Below are positions 7,796 through 16,067 of a stretch of DNA of 64,000 nucleotides, in pieces (the stretch's first letter is position 1; every line of letters starts with the position of its first letter). Where the stretch lies: positions 1 to 64,000 of the forward strand of contig CAJTCH010000005.1 in assembly GCA_910574715.1 (NCBI GenBank), written 5' to 3'. The notes under the pieces were generated by a model that was not told the DNA's origin, made no database searches, and saw only the letters and a list, made by a program, of their open reading frames with translations. The translations under genes and the position numbers were made by a program. This DNA comes from Lachnospiraceae bacterium (GTDB lineage: Bacteria; Bacillota; Clostridia; Lachnospirales; Lachnospiraceae).

Positions 7796-8601
7796 CTGGA
7801 ACACGCCCCCTTCCCAACCACTTCCGACATTGGAACTGCATAAACCGTCCGCTTTAATCCGCTGCAAGACAGAGAGCTGTGATACCTGTCTCCAGAATCC
7901 GTAATATATACGCCTCTCTTCCCGTGCCCCATGCAGCGCTCACAGGGATAATATTTTCCCCCTCCAGTATTGCGAAGCCCCTCGACCTCTTCTGGCTGAA
8001 CCATATGGATCGATAATTCCAAATATGTACAGTGGTAATCCTTATGATAGACAAGACCCGTCTCCGTCACATATACCGTCTTCTCATCATCCTTTTCGAA
8101 TCCTGGTTTCTCATACCCGACCCACGCCTTTATCCGCATTTTTTCCCGGCATGTGACCGGCGGCACTCCAAACATCGGAATCGGCAAGCGGATCTGATAC
8201 GTTACTTCCAGTTCTCCGATACCGGTCCGGGAAGACATCCTGGAATCTCCGCACCGTATCCCGCCGCTTCCTCCTTCCACGATACTCCGGTCCAGCCTCT
8301 CGGCGCCTGCTGCATGCACCACATCATCTTCCAGCCGCGCCGGCAATACAGCCGTGAGCATGTATGCCTCCTCCGCTGCTTCTTTCCCCGCGTACTGAAG
8401 CCCTGAGCGCACTGCCGTACGGATGGCTGTCATCTCCATCAAATACAGAAGACTCACCACAGCAAGAAAGAATATGGGTACAGCCAATGCCGCCTCCACC
8501 GTTATGCTGCCTTTTCTTGTTCTTCCTTCAGAGACAGATGCAGATATCCTCCCGGTAATGTATGAATAGATAGATTTTGAGGGGAGCTGTTTCTTATTCA
8601 T
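7783..8601 (-). CDS. TadE-like pilus protein with two C-terminal Cys/His modules
   Basis: The 272-residue product has an N-terminal class III leader-like motif KGSITVEAALAVP followed by a membrane helix, as in TadE. The C-terminal third is unusual: two consecutive modules, VYVTETGLVYHKDYHC...CERC (about 177-225) and VYITDSGDRYHSSLSC...CSRC (about 232-271). Each has a YH-x3/4-C element and a CxxC, as in the small metal-binding or disulfide tails found on some secreted nucleases and competence proteins. Between lies no other known domain. It sits in the pilus operon, 139 bases after the DUF5702 gene. The TadE call is firm; the role of the modules is inference. Confidence 0.78.
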   Translation of the reverse strand: MNKKQLPSKSIYSYITGRISASVSEGRTRKGSITVEAALAVPIFFLAVVSLLYLMEMTAIRTAVRSGLQYAGKEAAEEAYMLTAVLPARLEDDVVHAAGAERLDRSIVEGGSGGIRCGDSRMSSRTGIGELEVTYQIRLPIPMFGVPPVTCREKMRIKAWVGYEKPGFEKDDEKTVYVTETGLVYHKDYHCTYLELSIHMVQPEEVEGLRNTGGGKYYPCERCMGHGKRGVYITDSGDRYHSSLSCSGLKRTVYAVPMSEVVGKGACSRCGR

Positions 8602-8740
8602 CGAACGAATCCTTCTCCTTTCTTTATATTTTTTGTCCTATATTTGGATCATGTTAAGGAATCTTCAAGAAATAACCTGGTATTTCTTTCGGATTTCTAA
8701 GATATCCGGAAGGATATCTGTATCTGTCCCTGTTGGTTTA
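8602..8740 (-). other. Intercistronic hairpins in the tad operon
   Basis: This gap inside the otherwise tight operon holds two hairpins: AAGAAATA/TATTTCTT (about 8668-8689) and AGATATCC-GGAA-GGATATCT (8700-8719). Neither has a strong T-run, so partial termination or RNA processing between the DUF5702 and tadE-like genes is possible. Confidence 0.45.
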
Positions 8741-10159
8741 TTATCGGTAACCATAATACGTCTTAAAATCATAACGGATTCCTCTTCTTAAGCTGCAGAC
8801 CGACTTCATCTCTAACCGGCTGACACACAGATCCGCCCTAAAATACGTCTGTCCATGTACTTTTCTAAGATTCTGTTCTATGATATCGAGCGCCCGCAGC
8901 GCGGCCGTGTCCTTCTTCGTCAGAAACAACAGAATCCGAAGATATTCCGAGTAATCCAGCCCATTTTCCGCATCCCGGCCTTCACTACGGTCTTCCTCTG
9001 TTCCAAGAGTGAAAAGCTTCGGCAATTGTAGCTGCCAGCTCTCTTTTGTTTTGATCAGCGGAACCTTATTTCCCTTCAGCAGCGACCTAAGATCCATCAC
9101 AGACTCTCCGTAAGCCCAAGCCAGGAGAATCCCCTGCGCAGCGGCTTCCGTAATAGCCGGTACTGCTAACAGCGTACACAGGGTAAGCGCCATGGACTCT
9201 GCCTCTGCTCTCATCTCGCTGTCCGTCTGGATATAAGTATAGTTTGGAACAAACCGCATAAGCAGCAGTTTCTTTACAACCGACTCCAGATTCTCCCGGT
9301 CGCTGCCCTTTCCCGCCAGAATATACTCCACTTCATACATAACCGGACGCCGTCCGTCCGCATCAGGGGATGCGTCCGGAGTATTGTCTGTAAATCTGGT
9401 AAAATGCTCCAGAAGATATTCCCCCAGGATCAGAGAAGACAGATTCCCGGTCTCTTCCCCGACATCCGCAAATTCCCCGTATCCTGTATTTCGTTCTCTT
9501 GCCGACAGCAATTCCTGACAGTCCACCCGTTTCTCTGATACCGTCCTATCCTTTGGCACTACCAGTGACAATATCGGTGATTTCTTTAACTGTCCTGCAT
9601 ACGCGATAGGGTTTCCTTCGTCAGGTAATTCCCCGCCCTGTTCACTAAGAAGCTCGTCCAGGCGATCCTGGCACGCCTGGTCTTCCCTGGCATACGACTC
9701 TGCCTTCTCTTCCTGCTGCCCCCACACAGATGTCATTCCCAGCATATCCTTCATCACATTCAGCCCGTACTTATGCTCCATGTATGCCGAGATCTGGCTG
9801 CAGAACCCAAGACATCCCCGGTCCGTAAGGAACTGGATTCGCTCCAGTTCATGCTCCATGCTTCCGGCGCCGTAATATGTCAGTCTGTCTATAATATTCT
9901 GCTCCCCATACTGCCCCGTCTCATAGCTGCCGTCCAATGCAAATATATCATACTCCTCCAGAAGCTCCTTCTGATATTCCGCAAAAACACTCTCCATTGC
10001 CCGGTCCGTATCGGCTCTCCGATAATTCTTGGCCAACTGGATAGACGCGCTCTCCATGATTCCCCCTATAAAAGCGACCAGCAGAATAAAGATCAGACTC
10101 AGAAATGCCGTCACCTCTCCCCTGCACATTCTGCCTTGGCATTTACCGCATACTCGCAT
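8741..10159 (-). CDS. DUF5702 protein of the Tad locus (TadG-like position)
   Basis: The 472-residue product starts MRVCGKCQGRMCRGEVTAFL and has one N-terminal membrane helix (LSLIFILLVAFIGGIMESAS), followed by a long extracytoplasmic part with the motif YRRADTDRAMESVFAEYQKELLEEYDIFALD. This arrangement is typical of DUF5702 proteins of clostridial Tad operons, which occupy the place of TadG-like minor pilins or surface assembly proteins. The ATG overlaps the flp stop as TGATG, so translation is coupled; a longer frame that opens at 10333 only reads through flp in another frame and is rejected. Confidence 0.8.
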   Translation of the reverse strand: MRVCGKCQGRMCRGEVTAFLSLIFILLVAFIGGIMESASIQLAKNYRRADTDRAMESVFAEYQKELLEEYDIFALDGSYETGQYGEQNIIDRLTYYGAGSMEHELERIQFLTDRGCLGFCSQISAYMEHKYGLNVMKDMLGMTSVWGQQEEKAESYAREDQACQDRLDELLSEQGGELPDEGNPIAYAGQLKKSPILSLVVPKDRTVSEKRVDCQELLSARERNTGYGEFADVGEETGNLSSLILGEYLLEHFTRFTDNTPDASPDADGRRPVMYEVEYILAGKGSDRENLESVVKKLLLMRFVPNYTYIQTDSEMRAEAESMALTLCTLLAVPAITEAAAQGILLAWAYGESVMDLRSLLKGNKVPLIKTKESWQLQLPKLFTLGTEEDRSEGRDAENGLDYSEYLRILLFLTKKDTAALRALDIIEQNLRKVHGQTYFRADLCVSRLEMKSVCSLRRGIRYDFKTYYGYR

Positions 10160-10335
10160 CAGATACCTGCGCTCTCGCTTACGATCTTGCTGAAAATATT
10201 CTGCACCAGACTGGTAAGCTGGGATTTGAAGATAATAACCAATCCGATCAGCACCACCAGGATCAATATGACCTCTACCACACCAACTCCGTCTTCCTCT
10301 TTTAACTTCTTCAACACATACCTCATTCTCCACAT
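10159..10335 (-). CDS. flp: Flp-type IVb pilin
   Basis: This 58-residue product is the likely major pilin subunit. It has a charged N-terminus ending KKLKEEDGVGVVEVILIL: the G-V-x-x-V-E pattern marks the prepilin cleavage site, and the following hydrophobic stretch (about 17-36) is the pilin helix. The C-terminal 20 residues are short, as in Flp1-family pilins. AGGAGGT lies seven bases upstream, the strongest ribosome binding site of the operon. The stop overlaps the next ATG by one base. Position between tadC and DUF5702 fits the locus. Confidence 0.85.
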   Translation of the reverse strand: MWRMRYVLKKLKEEDGVGVVEVILILVVLIGLVIIFKSQLTSLVQNIFSKIVSESAGI

Positions 10336-10349
10336 ATCATAACCTCCTT

Positions 10350-11621
10350 TTATATCTGCACCGACAGAAATGCCGGCACGATCACGATTACCAGGACGAT
10401 CGCAAGCATCAGGAACATGGGCAGCAGCAGCTTTGTTCCCGCTTCCTCTCCAAGCCTTCTTGCCCTGGCTTTTCGCTCCTCAAAAGCCTGAAGCGCTTCC
10501 AGCTTAAGCATCTGTGTCAGCCCCTTCGTCCCTTTTCTTAAGTTCTGCGACAGCATCGCTCCAAATCTTACATAGACCTGCACATCACAGCGCCTTCCAA
10601 AATTCTCATAACTTTCTGGTTCCGTGACACCGCTCTCCATCTCATAACAGGCACGCTTCATCTCCTCATATGCATACCTTTCGCCCCGTATTGCCTTCCG
10701 CCGTTCGTAATCCTCCACTACTTTTTTCCAAGCACGTTTGGCAGTCATCCCAGCTCCAAGGAAAAGCGTCATCTTGTTCACGATCTCCGGATAATCCAGG
10801 AGCATCTGCTGCTTTCTCTCTTCTCTCGCCTTTCCTTTGTTCTGAATCTCTAACGCATATAACAGAATTCCAATCAACACAGCCATAACTATCAGCACCA
10901 GTCCGCGGCGATCCATTCTCTGATAGTAGGCGGCTTCCTTGCCTAAGAGCGTGTCAGGAAGCTGGAACTCCCTCTGTACCCGGCTCTCTTCTTCTCTCTT
11001 CTGGAGCTCTCCTGCCGCCTGTTCTCTGCGCTTCTCCTCTTCCCCCAATGTCCTGGGGAAAATATTCGCAGTACACTGGTACAATGCCTGTTCTTCCTCA
11101 TTCTCACTGTAGGTAAGAACGGCGCTTAACGCAACCAGCGTTCCTTCTTCCTTCAGCGCATCTTCCTGTATCTCGCCCCTGATATTCATCACATCATAGC
11201 GGTCAAGCTCCCAAGAGATCATAACCGGCTCGCCCGGAACCTCCGACAGCAGATTCATATCCTTCTCAACCCTGTCAAGGCTTCTGTTGTCTCCCAGGAT
11301 CAGCTTCTCCATATGCCGGATGACTCTTTGAAATAATTCCTGGATCTCCTCTGTACTGTACTGCTGTTCTGCTACCTGGATCTCTGCCGGGAATCTTGCT
11401 TCTCCTCCCGCTATCGACACCTCCAGCTCTTCTGTTCTGTTTCCCTGTCCATATGTATTTCTCTGAATACTCCCATCTGTCTCCCTCACCGAGCGCAGGT
11501 AATCTGCCGCCAGAAGAAATATTCCGCCCGCCAGCAGTACTCCCACCGCCAACGCCTTCACACCTCGATCCTTATCATCCTTACACCAAGATAATAAGCG
11601 CCCATATAGATTGCCAAACAT
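10350..11621 (-). CDS. tadC: TadC-like type II/IV secretion platform protein
   Basis: The 423-residue membrane protein belongs to the T2SF (GspF-like) platform proteins. It has membrane helices near 20-40, 240-257 and 400-420, with a cytoplasmic segment containing KQQMLLDYPEIVNKMTLFLGAGMTAKRAW. An extended, charged soluble insert (about 45-235) lies between the first two helices. With TadB it forms the inner-membrane base of the pilus machine. The ATG at 11621 gives a 64-base overlap with tadB; a GTG at 11559-11561, overlapping the tadB stop as GTGTGA and preceded by AAGGA, is a serious alternative that would shorten it by 20 residues. Confidence 0.8.
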   Translation of the reverse strand: MFGNLYGRLLSWCKDDKDRGVKALAVGVLLAGGIFLLAADYLRSVRETDGSIQRNTYGQGNRTEELEVSIAGGEARFPAEIQVAEQQYSTEEIQELFQRVIRHMEKLILGDNRSLDRVEKDMNLLSEVPGEPVMISWELDRYDVMNIRGEIQEDALKEEGTLVALSAVLTYSENEEEQALYQCTANIFPRTLGEEEKRREQAAGELQKREEESRVQREFQLPDTLLGKEAAYYQRMDRRGLVLIVMAVLIGILLYALEIQNKGKAREERKQQMLLDYPEIVNKMTLFLGAGMTAKRAWKKVVEDYERRKAIRGERYAYEEMKRACYEMESGVTEPESYENFGRRCDVQVYVRFGAMLSQNLRKGTKGLTQMLKLEALQAFEERKARARRLGEEAGTKLLLPMFLMLAIVLVIVIVPAFLSVQI

Positions 11622-12352
11622 ACCGTCATCACTCCTATTCCAAGGATATTCCCATATAAGCAGTCCATGAATTCCGGGAAGCTTAGAGACATATACCCAA
11701 TGATCGCATAAGGAACCGCCGACATTACCCGGAACTCATACCGCTTAGATGCAAGTATCGTGTCGATCTCCCGCTTCACATCAATCTTATCTCCAATCTG
11801 CCTGACTGTATCCTGTATAATCGCGATCATATTGCCGCCGCTTCTCTTGGCTGCCGCAAATACTGTCACAAAGTTCTGAACATCCTCTGTCTGGGTGCGC
11901 TCCCCGAATTCCTCCAGAATCTGCTCCAAAGGCACATGGATCTGAAGCTGCCGTGTTATGATCAACAACTCCTTAGAGATCCTTGCTCCTTCCGGATAGA
12001 TCAGCCGTAGCTCCTTCTGCGCTTCCTTGAATGCATTCTCTACCGAATAGCCAGTATTCAGCGCAGAGGACACCGCCTGAATCGCTTCCTTGAACTGCAT
12101 CTGAAATTCCGTCTCCTTCTTCTTGATCCCCTCTGCTTCCATCATCCGCAGATGCCAGATCAACAATGGAACCAACGGAATGGCCATCAGTAAGGACCGA
12201 TAATACAGCCACGCCGTAATCATCGTCAAGCCTGCCGCTTTTGCCGCATACCACATATACTCTTTCTTCGTCACATCCTGCTGCCAGCAATCCTTCCTGT
12301 CACGCGTCACACCCCGCCGCCCAGAGCTTCCCCCGGTGCGTGATCTCTCCAT
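11558..12352 (-). CDS. tadB: TadB-like type II/IV secretion platform protein
   Basis: The 264-residue protein carries the T2SF domain: FKEAIQAVSSALNTGYSVENAFKEA, then LIITRQLQIHVPLEQILEEFGERT and VFAAAKRSGGNMIAIIQ, with hydrophobic segments at about 32-55 and near the C-terminus. It partners TadC at the inner-membrane platform. The start is uncertain: the ATG at 12350-12352 has GGAG five bases upstream and is used here; a GTG at 12308-12310 that overlaps the tadA stop is possible. It overlaps tadA by about 50 bases with the chosen start. Confidence 0.8.
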   Translation of the reverse strand: MERSRTGGSSGRRGVTRDRKDCWQQDVTKKEYMWYAAKAAGLTMITAWLYYRSLLMAIPLVPLLIWHLRMMEAEGIKKKETEFQMQFKEAIQAVSSALNTGYSVENAFKEAQKELRLIYPEGARISKELLIITRQLQIHVPLEQILEEFGERTQTEDVQNFVTVFAAAKRSGGNMIAIIQDTVRQIGDKIDVKREIDTILASKRYEFRVMSAVPYAIIGYMSLSFPEFMDCLYGNILGIGVMTVCLAIYMGAYYLGVRMIRIEV

Positions 12353-13508
12353 ATTTTCTCCATTCTCCCTGTATCTTCCCATCCTGTTCCCCTGTCTCCA
12401 CGAATTTATACAGTGTCTTAAGCCGGATCTCGCCGTCCTCATATCCCAATATCTCCGATACCTCAAGCACCTTCCTGCTCCTGTCCCTCAACCTTCCCAG
12501 ATGAACGATCAGATCAATACCAGAGGCAATCTGTCGCTGGATAGCCGGGAGCGGCAATTCCATTCCCATCAAGACCATCGTTTCCAGCCTGCTCAGCATA
12601 TCCTGCGGACTGTTGGCATGACCGGTGCTTAAGGAACCGTCATGGCCCGTGTTCAGAGCTTGCAGCATGTCTATCGCCTCCTCGCCGCGCACTTCTCCTA
12701 CCACGATCCGATCCGGCCGCATCCGAAGCGCCGACCGGATCAGATCACGGATCGTAACCGCCCCCGTCCCTTCCACATTCGCATTTCTTGCCTCCAGCCT
12801 TACCAGATTCGGTACATCCTGAATCTTAAGCTCGGCATTGTCTTCTATAGTAATGATCCTCTCTGTCTTTGGGATATACTGCGACAGTGCATTTAAGAAG
12901 GTGGTCTTCCCCGAGCCTGTCCCACCGCTTATGAAAATGTTATAGCCCGCCGCCACCAGACCGGCAAGAAATTCCAACACCTCCTCACTGACAGAATTCC
13001 AGGATATCAACTGTTCCATGGTAATTGCCTCTTTGGAGAATTTACGGATCGTAACGATCGGCCCGTCCAATGCTATCGGATCCAAGACCACATTGACTCT
13101 GGAGCCATCCTGAAGCCTGGCATCGACGATCGGCGAAGCCTCGTTTACCAGACGGTTTGACCCTGCTGCAATCTGTTGGACCACATCTTCCAGCTTGTCC
13201 TTGGACAGGAACCTCTTACCCGACTGCAGGATCCTGCCGTTTCTTTCATAGAATATATTCTGCGTTCCATTGATCATAATCTCTGTGATCGTCTCATCCT
13301 CCAGGAATTCTTGAAGAAGATCAAGCTTCCGGAATGCATTGAACAGCTCCCGGCCCAGTATGGTCTTCTCATCAAGAGACAGATATTCCTCCTCCGACGC
13401 CTCCTTAAGAACATAATAGATCAACTGCGTCAGTTCCTCGTCTTCAATCTCTCTTGTCATATCCATTCTCTCCAGTATCCTGGCATGGAGCTGCTCTGAA
13501 CCTATCAC
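12300..13508 (-). CDS. tadA: TadA/CpaF-type secretion ATPase
   Basis: The 402-residue protein is the traffic ATPase that powers pilus assembly. It shows the Walker A motif [14 protein letters not shown], the Asp box (ITIEDNAEL), Walker B region ([25 protein letters not shown]) and His box (STGHANS). An N-terminal segment of about 150 residues ([19 protein letters not shown]) is typical of CpaF. All catalytic motifs are intact. Its start overlaps the tadZ stop by four bases (ATGA). Confidence 0.92.
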   Translation of the reverse strand: MIGSEQLHARILERMDMTREIEDEELTQLIYYVLKEASEEEYLSLDEKTILGRELFNAFRKLDLLQEFLEDETITEIMINGTQNIFYERNGRILQSGKRFLSKDKLEDVVQQIAAGSNRLVNEASPIVDARLQDGSRVNVVLDPIALDGPIVTIRKFSKEAITMEQLISWNSVSEEVLEFLAGLVAAGYNIFISGGTGSGKTTFLNALSQYIPKTERIITIEDNAELKIQDVPNLVRLEARNANVEGTGAVTIRDLIRSALRMRPDRIVVGEVRGEEAIDMLQALNTGHDGSLSTGHANSPQDMLSRLETMVLMGMELPLPAIQRQIASGIDLIVHLGRLRDRSRKVLEVSEILGYEDGEIRLKTLYKFVETGEQDGKIQGEWRKYGEITHRGKLWAAGCDA

Positions 13509-14422
13509 TTGATCAGCTCCTTCTTCTTCATTTTCTTTCTTACATCATCAAACCCAAGCAAATGCATCTCTCCTTCCATCTGCAGAAGCTTCGCCTCCGC
13601 CGCCGGATCTCTGGCCGATGGAACACAGACCTCTGTACACAGACGAAGCAGACCGTATACATCCTTAAGCCCCTCGTCTATATCCAGGATCAACACATCA
13701 TAGATACTCTGTTCCGTGATCTGAATGATCATACTTGTCCATTCCTCCAGCGGAACCGCCTTAATATCCTCGGACACGCGCACCGGAAGCAGATAGTCCA
13801 ACGTTCCCATATGCTTCACAAGCGTCGGAAGGATCAATCCCAGATTCTTGCTTTCCTGTCTCGAATAATACAGCGCATCCGCCAGGGTATGTCCTTCCTC
13901 CGGGAAATATCCGCCGATTCCTCCGTACAGTTCCATATTGAGGTACAGCACATTCGCCGACGCCGCCATCTCCTGCCCCAGCTTAAGTCCATAGCTTGTC
14001 TTCCCGCTCCTGTGAACCGGCGAAAAGATACCTATCACCCTGACCTGACTGGTTTTTAAGGAACGGAGGTACAGATCTTCTGTTTTATTTTCTTTGCTGC
14101 ATCCGCAGATGATCTCAGCCAGGATCGCTTCGCCTGACTGGTACTTATAGACCGCTACCTCCTTGGGGTTCGTCTTAACAGTCCCAGTCTCCGCAAGAAC
14201 AAATACACTTCCCGCCTCCAGTTTCCCCCGTTCCCTGACCGGATAATTCCCGCCGATCAGAAGAATATCAATCGGGTGCTCTTCAAGAACCCCTGTCACC
14301 TGAGCCAGACTGTCACACACCTGCACCTGAAAGGCCAGTTCCTCTTTCTTCGTCAGAAATATGGCAAAGGCCGCAGCATATCCTTCCTCCTGGTCACAGA
14401 TTACCAGACTTCTGCTGCTCAC
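13505..14422 (-). CDS. tadZ: TadZ/CpaE-like pilus localisation ATPase
   Basis: The 305-residue protein has a receiver-like N-terminal half (IDILLIGGNYPV) and a ParA/MinD-like C-terminal half beginning VIGIFSPVHRSGKTSYGLKLG, with a deviant Walker A in which HRSGKTS replaces KGGVGKT. TadZ/CpaE proteins place the pilus machine in the cell. It is the first gene of the operon. The start is a GTG (14420-14422) with GGAGGG eight bases upstream; an ATG just before it is immediately followed by TGA in another frame. Confidence 0.8.
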   Translation of the reverse strand: MSSRSLVICDQEEGYAAAFAIFLTKKEELAFQVQVCDSLAQVTGVLEEHPIDILLIGGNYPVRERGKLEAGSVFVLAETGTVKTNPKEVAVYKYQSGEAILAEIICGCSKENKTEDLYLRSLKTSQVRVIGIFSPVHRSGKTSYGLKLGQEMAASANVLYLNMELYGGIGGYFPEEGHTLADALYYSRQESKNLGLILPTLVKHMGTLDYLLPVRVSEDIKAVPLEEWTSMIIQITEQSIYDVLILDIDEGLKDVYGLLRLCTEVCVPSARDPAAEAKLLQMEGEMHLLGFDDVRKKMKKKELIK

Positions 14423-14684
14423 ATAATATCCCTCCTTTACACACTACTCATTTCTTTTACTCCGTGAATTGCTGCCGATACGGCATCGAACACTTTGAAA
14501 ACATGATTAACCTGAACTTACTGAAATTTTTTTGATAATAATCTTTTGAATTGTATGAATCTATCGACTATCTTGAAACTATCAGATACAAGTCACTTGA
14601 TCCGCAACTTGTAGGATGATTATAAACCTCTCTCCCTTGATTTGTCCACCCCATTTTTAGAAAAACCCAAACTTTGTGCAACAC

Positions 14685-14894
14685 CTACAAAATTCCATAG
14701 AAAGATATCCCATAGAGAAGCGCAACCCCCGGAGTTCCAAGGATTCCCGATGTCAAAACCGTCCATGGATTCAAGCCTACCTGCACGGCAATCCCCTGTG
14801 CGCTCAGGAATTCATTGATGAAAAATATCATGGCGGACCCAATAATTGCCCGTACAATAAAGTTGCTCAGCAGATTCGATCTTTGTTCTGACAT
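14685..14894 (-). CDS. bofA: BofA-family protein (pro-sigma-K processing inhibitor-like)
   Basis: The 69-residue membrane protein has two hydrophobic helices and the family motif GLNPWTVLTSGILGTPGVALLYGI. In Bacillus, BofA restrains the protease that activates sigma-K in the mother cell during sporulation. CGGAGGG lies upstream of the ATG. It is divergent from the DUF2508 gene at 15180, with a palindromic element between them; in Bacillus the two neighbours (yaaL and bofA) run in the same direction. Presence supports a spore-forming host. Confidence 0.85.
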   Translation of the reverse strand: MSEQRSNLLSNFIVRAIIGSAMIFFINEFLSAQGIAVQVGLNPWTVLTSGILGTPGVALLYGISFYGIL

Positions 14895-14976
14895 ATTTCC
14901 CTCCGGTTCTGATCATATTTCCTAATACCATATATATCCTTGTACCGGGTATTTTATTCACAAATTCTGCCTATAT

Positions 14977-15139
14977 TAGTATACCCCAAGCTAATTAACC
15001 ATACGTTTCACTTGTCTAAATTTCCATCTGCTGCGTTGTCGTCAATCGACGTAGCCACCGCTACGCCTCATTCCTCCGCCTTGCAGAATGAAAATTTATC
15101 CTGCGCGGAACATATTGGTAATTAGCTTGGGGTATACTA
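14977..15139. repeat. TA-flanked palindromic MITE-like element 1
   Basis: Perfect 21-bp inverted arms (14977-14997 and 15119-15139, starting TAGTATACCCCAAGC) enclose a second, imperfect palindrome whose halves begin AAATTTCCATCTGC and end GCAGAATGAAAATTT, with a central CGACGTAGCC...GCTACG hairpin. Excluding the flanking TA dinucleotides the unit is 159 bp. It has no coding capacity. TA flanks and terminal inverted repeats fit a MITE of the Tc1/mariner-IS630 type. It separates the divergent bofA and DUF2508 genes and could also act as a terminator or RNA hairpin. Confidence 0.7.
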
Positions 15140-15179
15140 GACTATATCTGGAAACGATTCAACTGTACGGAGGTGGATT

Positions 15180-15416
15180 ATGAGATTATTTGAACGAAGA
15201 AATGTAGCAGAAGAAGACATCTACAAACGACTGTCCTACGACCCGGCGGCTAACACTCTGTTAGAAGAGATCGCCGCCGCACGACGTCAGATTGAAGATG
15301 CCTATAATAATTTCCAGAATGCTTCTGATCCTGACCTGATCGACTCTTATATCTACATGGGCAACGCCGCCCTGCTGCGCTACCGGTTCCTGCTGCGGCA
15401 GGCCAAGATCATCTGA
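15180..15416 (+). CDS. DUF2508 (YaaL-like) family protein
   Basis: The 78-residue soluble protein contains LLEEIAAARRQIEDAYNNFQ and DPDLIDSYIYMGNAALLRYRFLLRQAK. This is the DUF2508 pattern, which in Bacillus (YaaL) is encoded next to bofA. The start is supported by CGGAGGTGG seven bases upstream. The function is unknown. The gene ends three bases before the convergent upp gene. Confidence 0.8.
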   Translation: MRLFERRNVAEEDIYKRLSYDPAANTLLEEIAAARRQIEDAYNNFQNASDPDLIDSYIYMGNAALLRYRFLLRQAKII

Positions 15417-15419
15417 GGA

Positions 15420-16049
15420 TTATTTCGTCCCGAAAATGCGGTCGCCGGCATCTCCAAGCCCCGGGACTATATACTTGTGCTCGTTGAGATGGTCGTCCAG
15501 CGCTCCGATATACAGATCTACATCCGGATGCTCTGCTTTCATCCTCTCCACGCCCTCCGGCGCGGCAATGATACACAGGAACCGGATATACTTCACACCC
15601 TTGTCCTTCAGCATCTGGATCGCCGCTGCACTGGACCCGCCGGTCGCCAGCATCGGATCCACCACGAACACTTCACGCTCATTACAATCCGCCGGCAATT
15701 TGCAGTAATACTCTACAGGCTCATACGTCTCAGGGTCACGGTACAGCCCGATATGGCCCACCTTCGCCGCCGGAATCATCTTAAGGATCCCGTCCACCAT
15801 CCCCAGTCCTGCCCTTAAAATCGGCACAACCGCAAGCTTCTTGCCGCTAAGCTCCTCCCCGTATGTCTCACAGATCGGAGTCCTGATCTTCACCTTCTCA
15901 AGCTTCAGATCCCTGGAAGCCTCGTAACACATCAGCGCCGCAATCTCACTTACGATCTCACGGAATTCCTTTGAGCCCACCTTCTCCTGACGGATATAGG
16001 TTATCTTATGACGGATCAACGGATGATCCATAACTTGTATCTTAGACAT
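15420..16049 (-). CDS. upp: Uracil phosphoribosyltransferase
   Basis: The 209-residue enzyme makes UMP from uracil and PRPP in pyrimidine salvage. The family motifs are clear: [13 protein letters not shown], the PRPP loop [16 protein letters not shown], and the C-terminal uracil-binding [17 protein letters not shown]. Length is as expected. It lies 18 bases downstream of the Sua5-type gene on the same strand and is probably cotranscribed with it. Confidence 0.95.
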   Translation of the reverse strand: MSKIQVMDHPLIRHKITYIRQEKVGSKEFREIVSEIAALMCYEASRDLKLEKVKIRTPICETYGEELSGKKLAVVPILRAGLGMVDGILKMIPAAKVGHIGLYRDPETYEPVEYYCKLPADCNEREVFVVDPMLATGGSSAAAIQMLKDKGVKYIRFLCIIAAPEGVERMKAEHPDVDLYIGALDDHLNEHKYIVPGLGDAGDRIFGTK

Positions 16050-16067
16050 CTCTTCTCTCCTTCTCGA

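Noticed and set aside
8741-10333. Longer start for the DUF5702 protein at 10333
   Set aside because: The extra 58 codons overlap the Flp pilin gene in another frame; the ATG at 10159 is coupled to the pilin stop and places the membrane helix near the N-terminus.
14977-15139. Invertible promoter switch
   Set aside because: Inverted repeats flank a short segment between divergent genes, but no invertase gene is nearby and the interior is itself palindromic, so inversion would change little.
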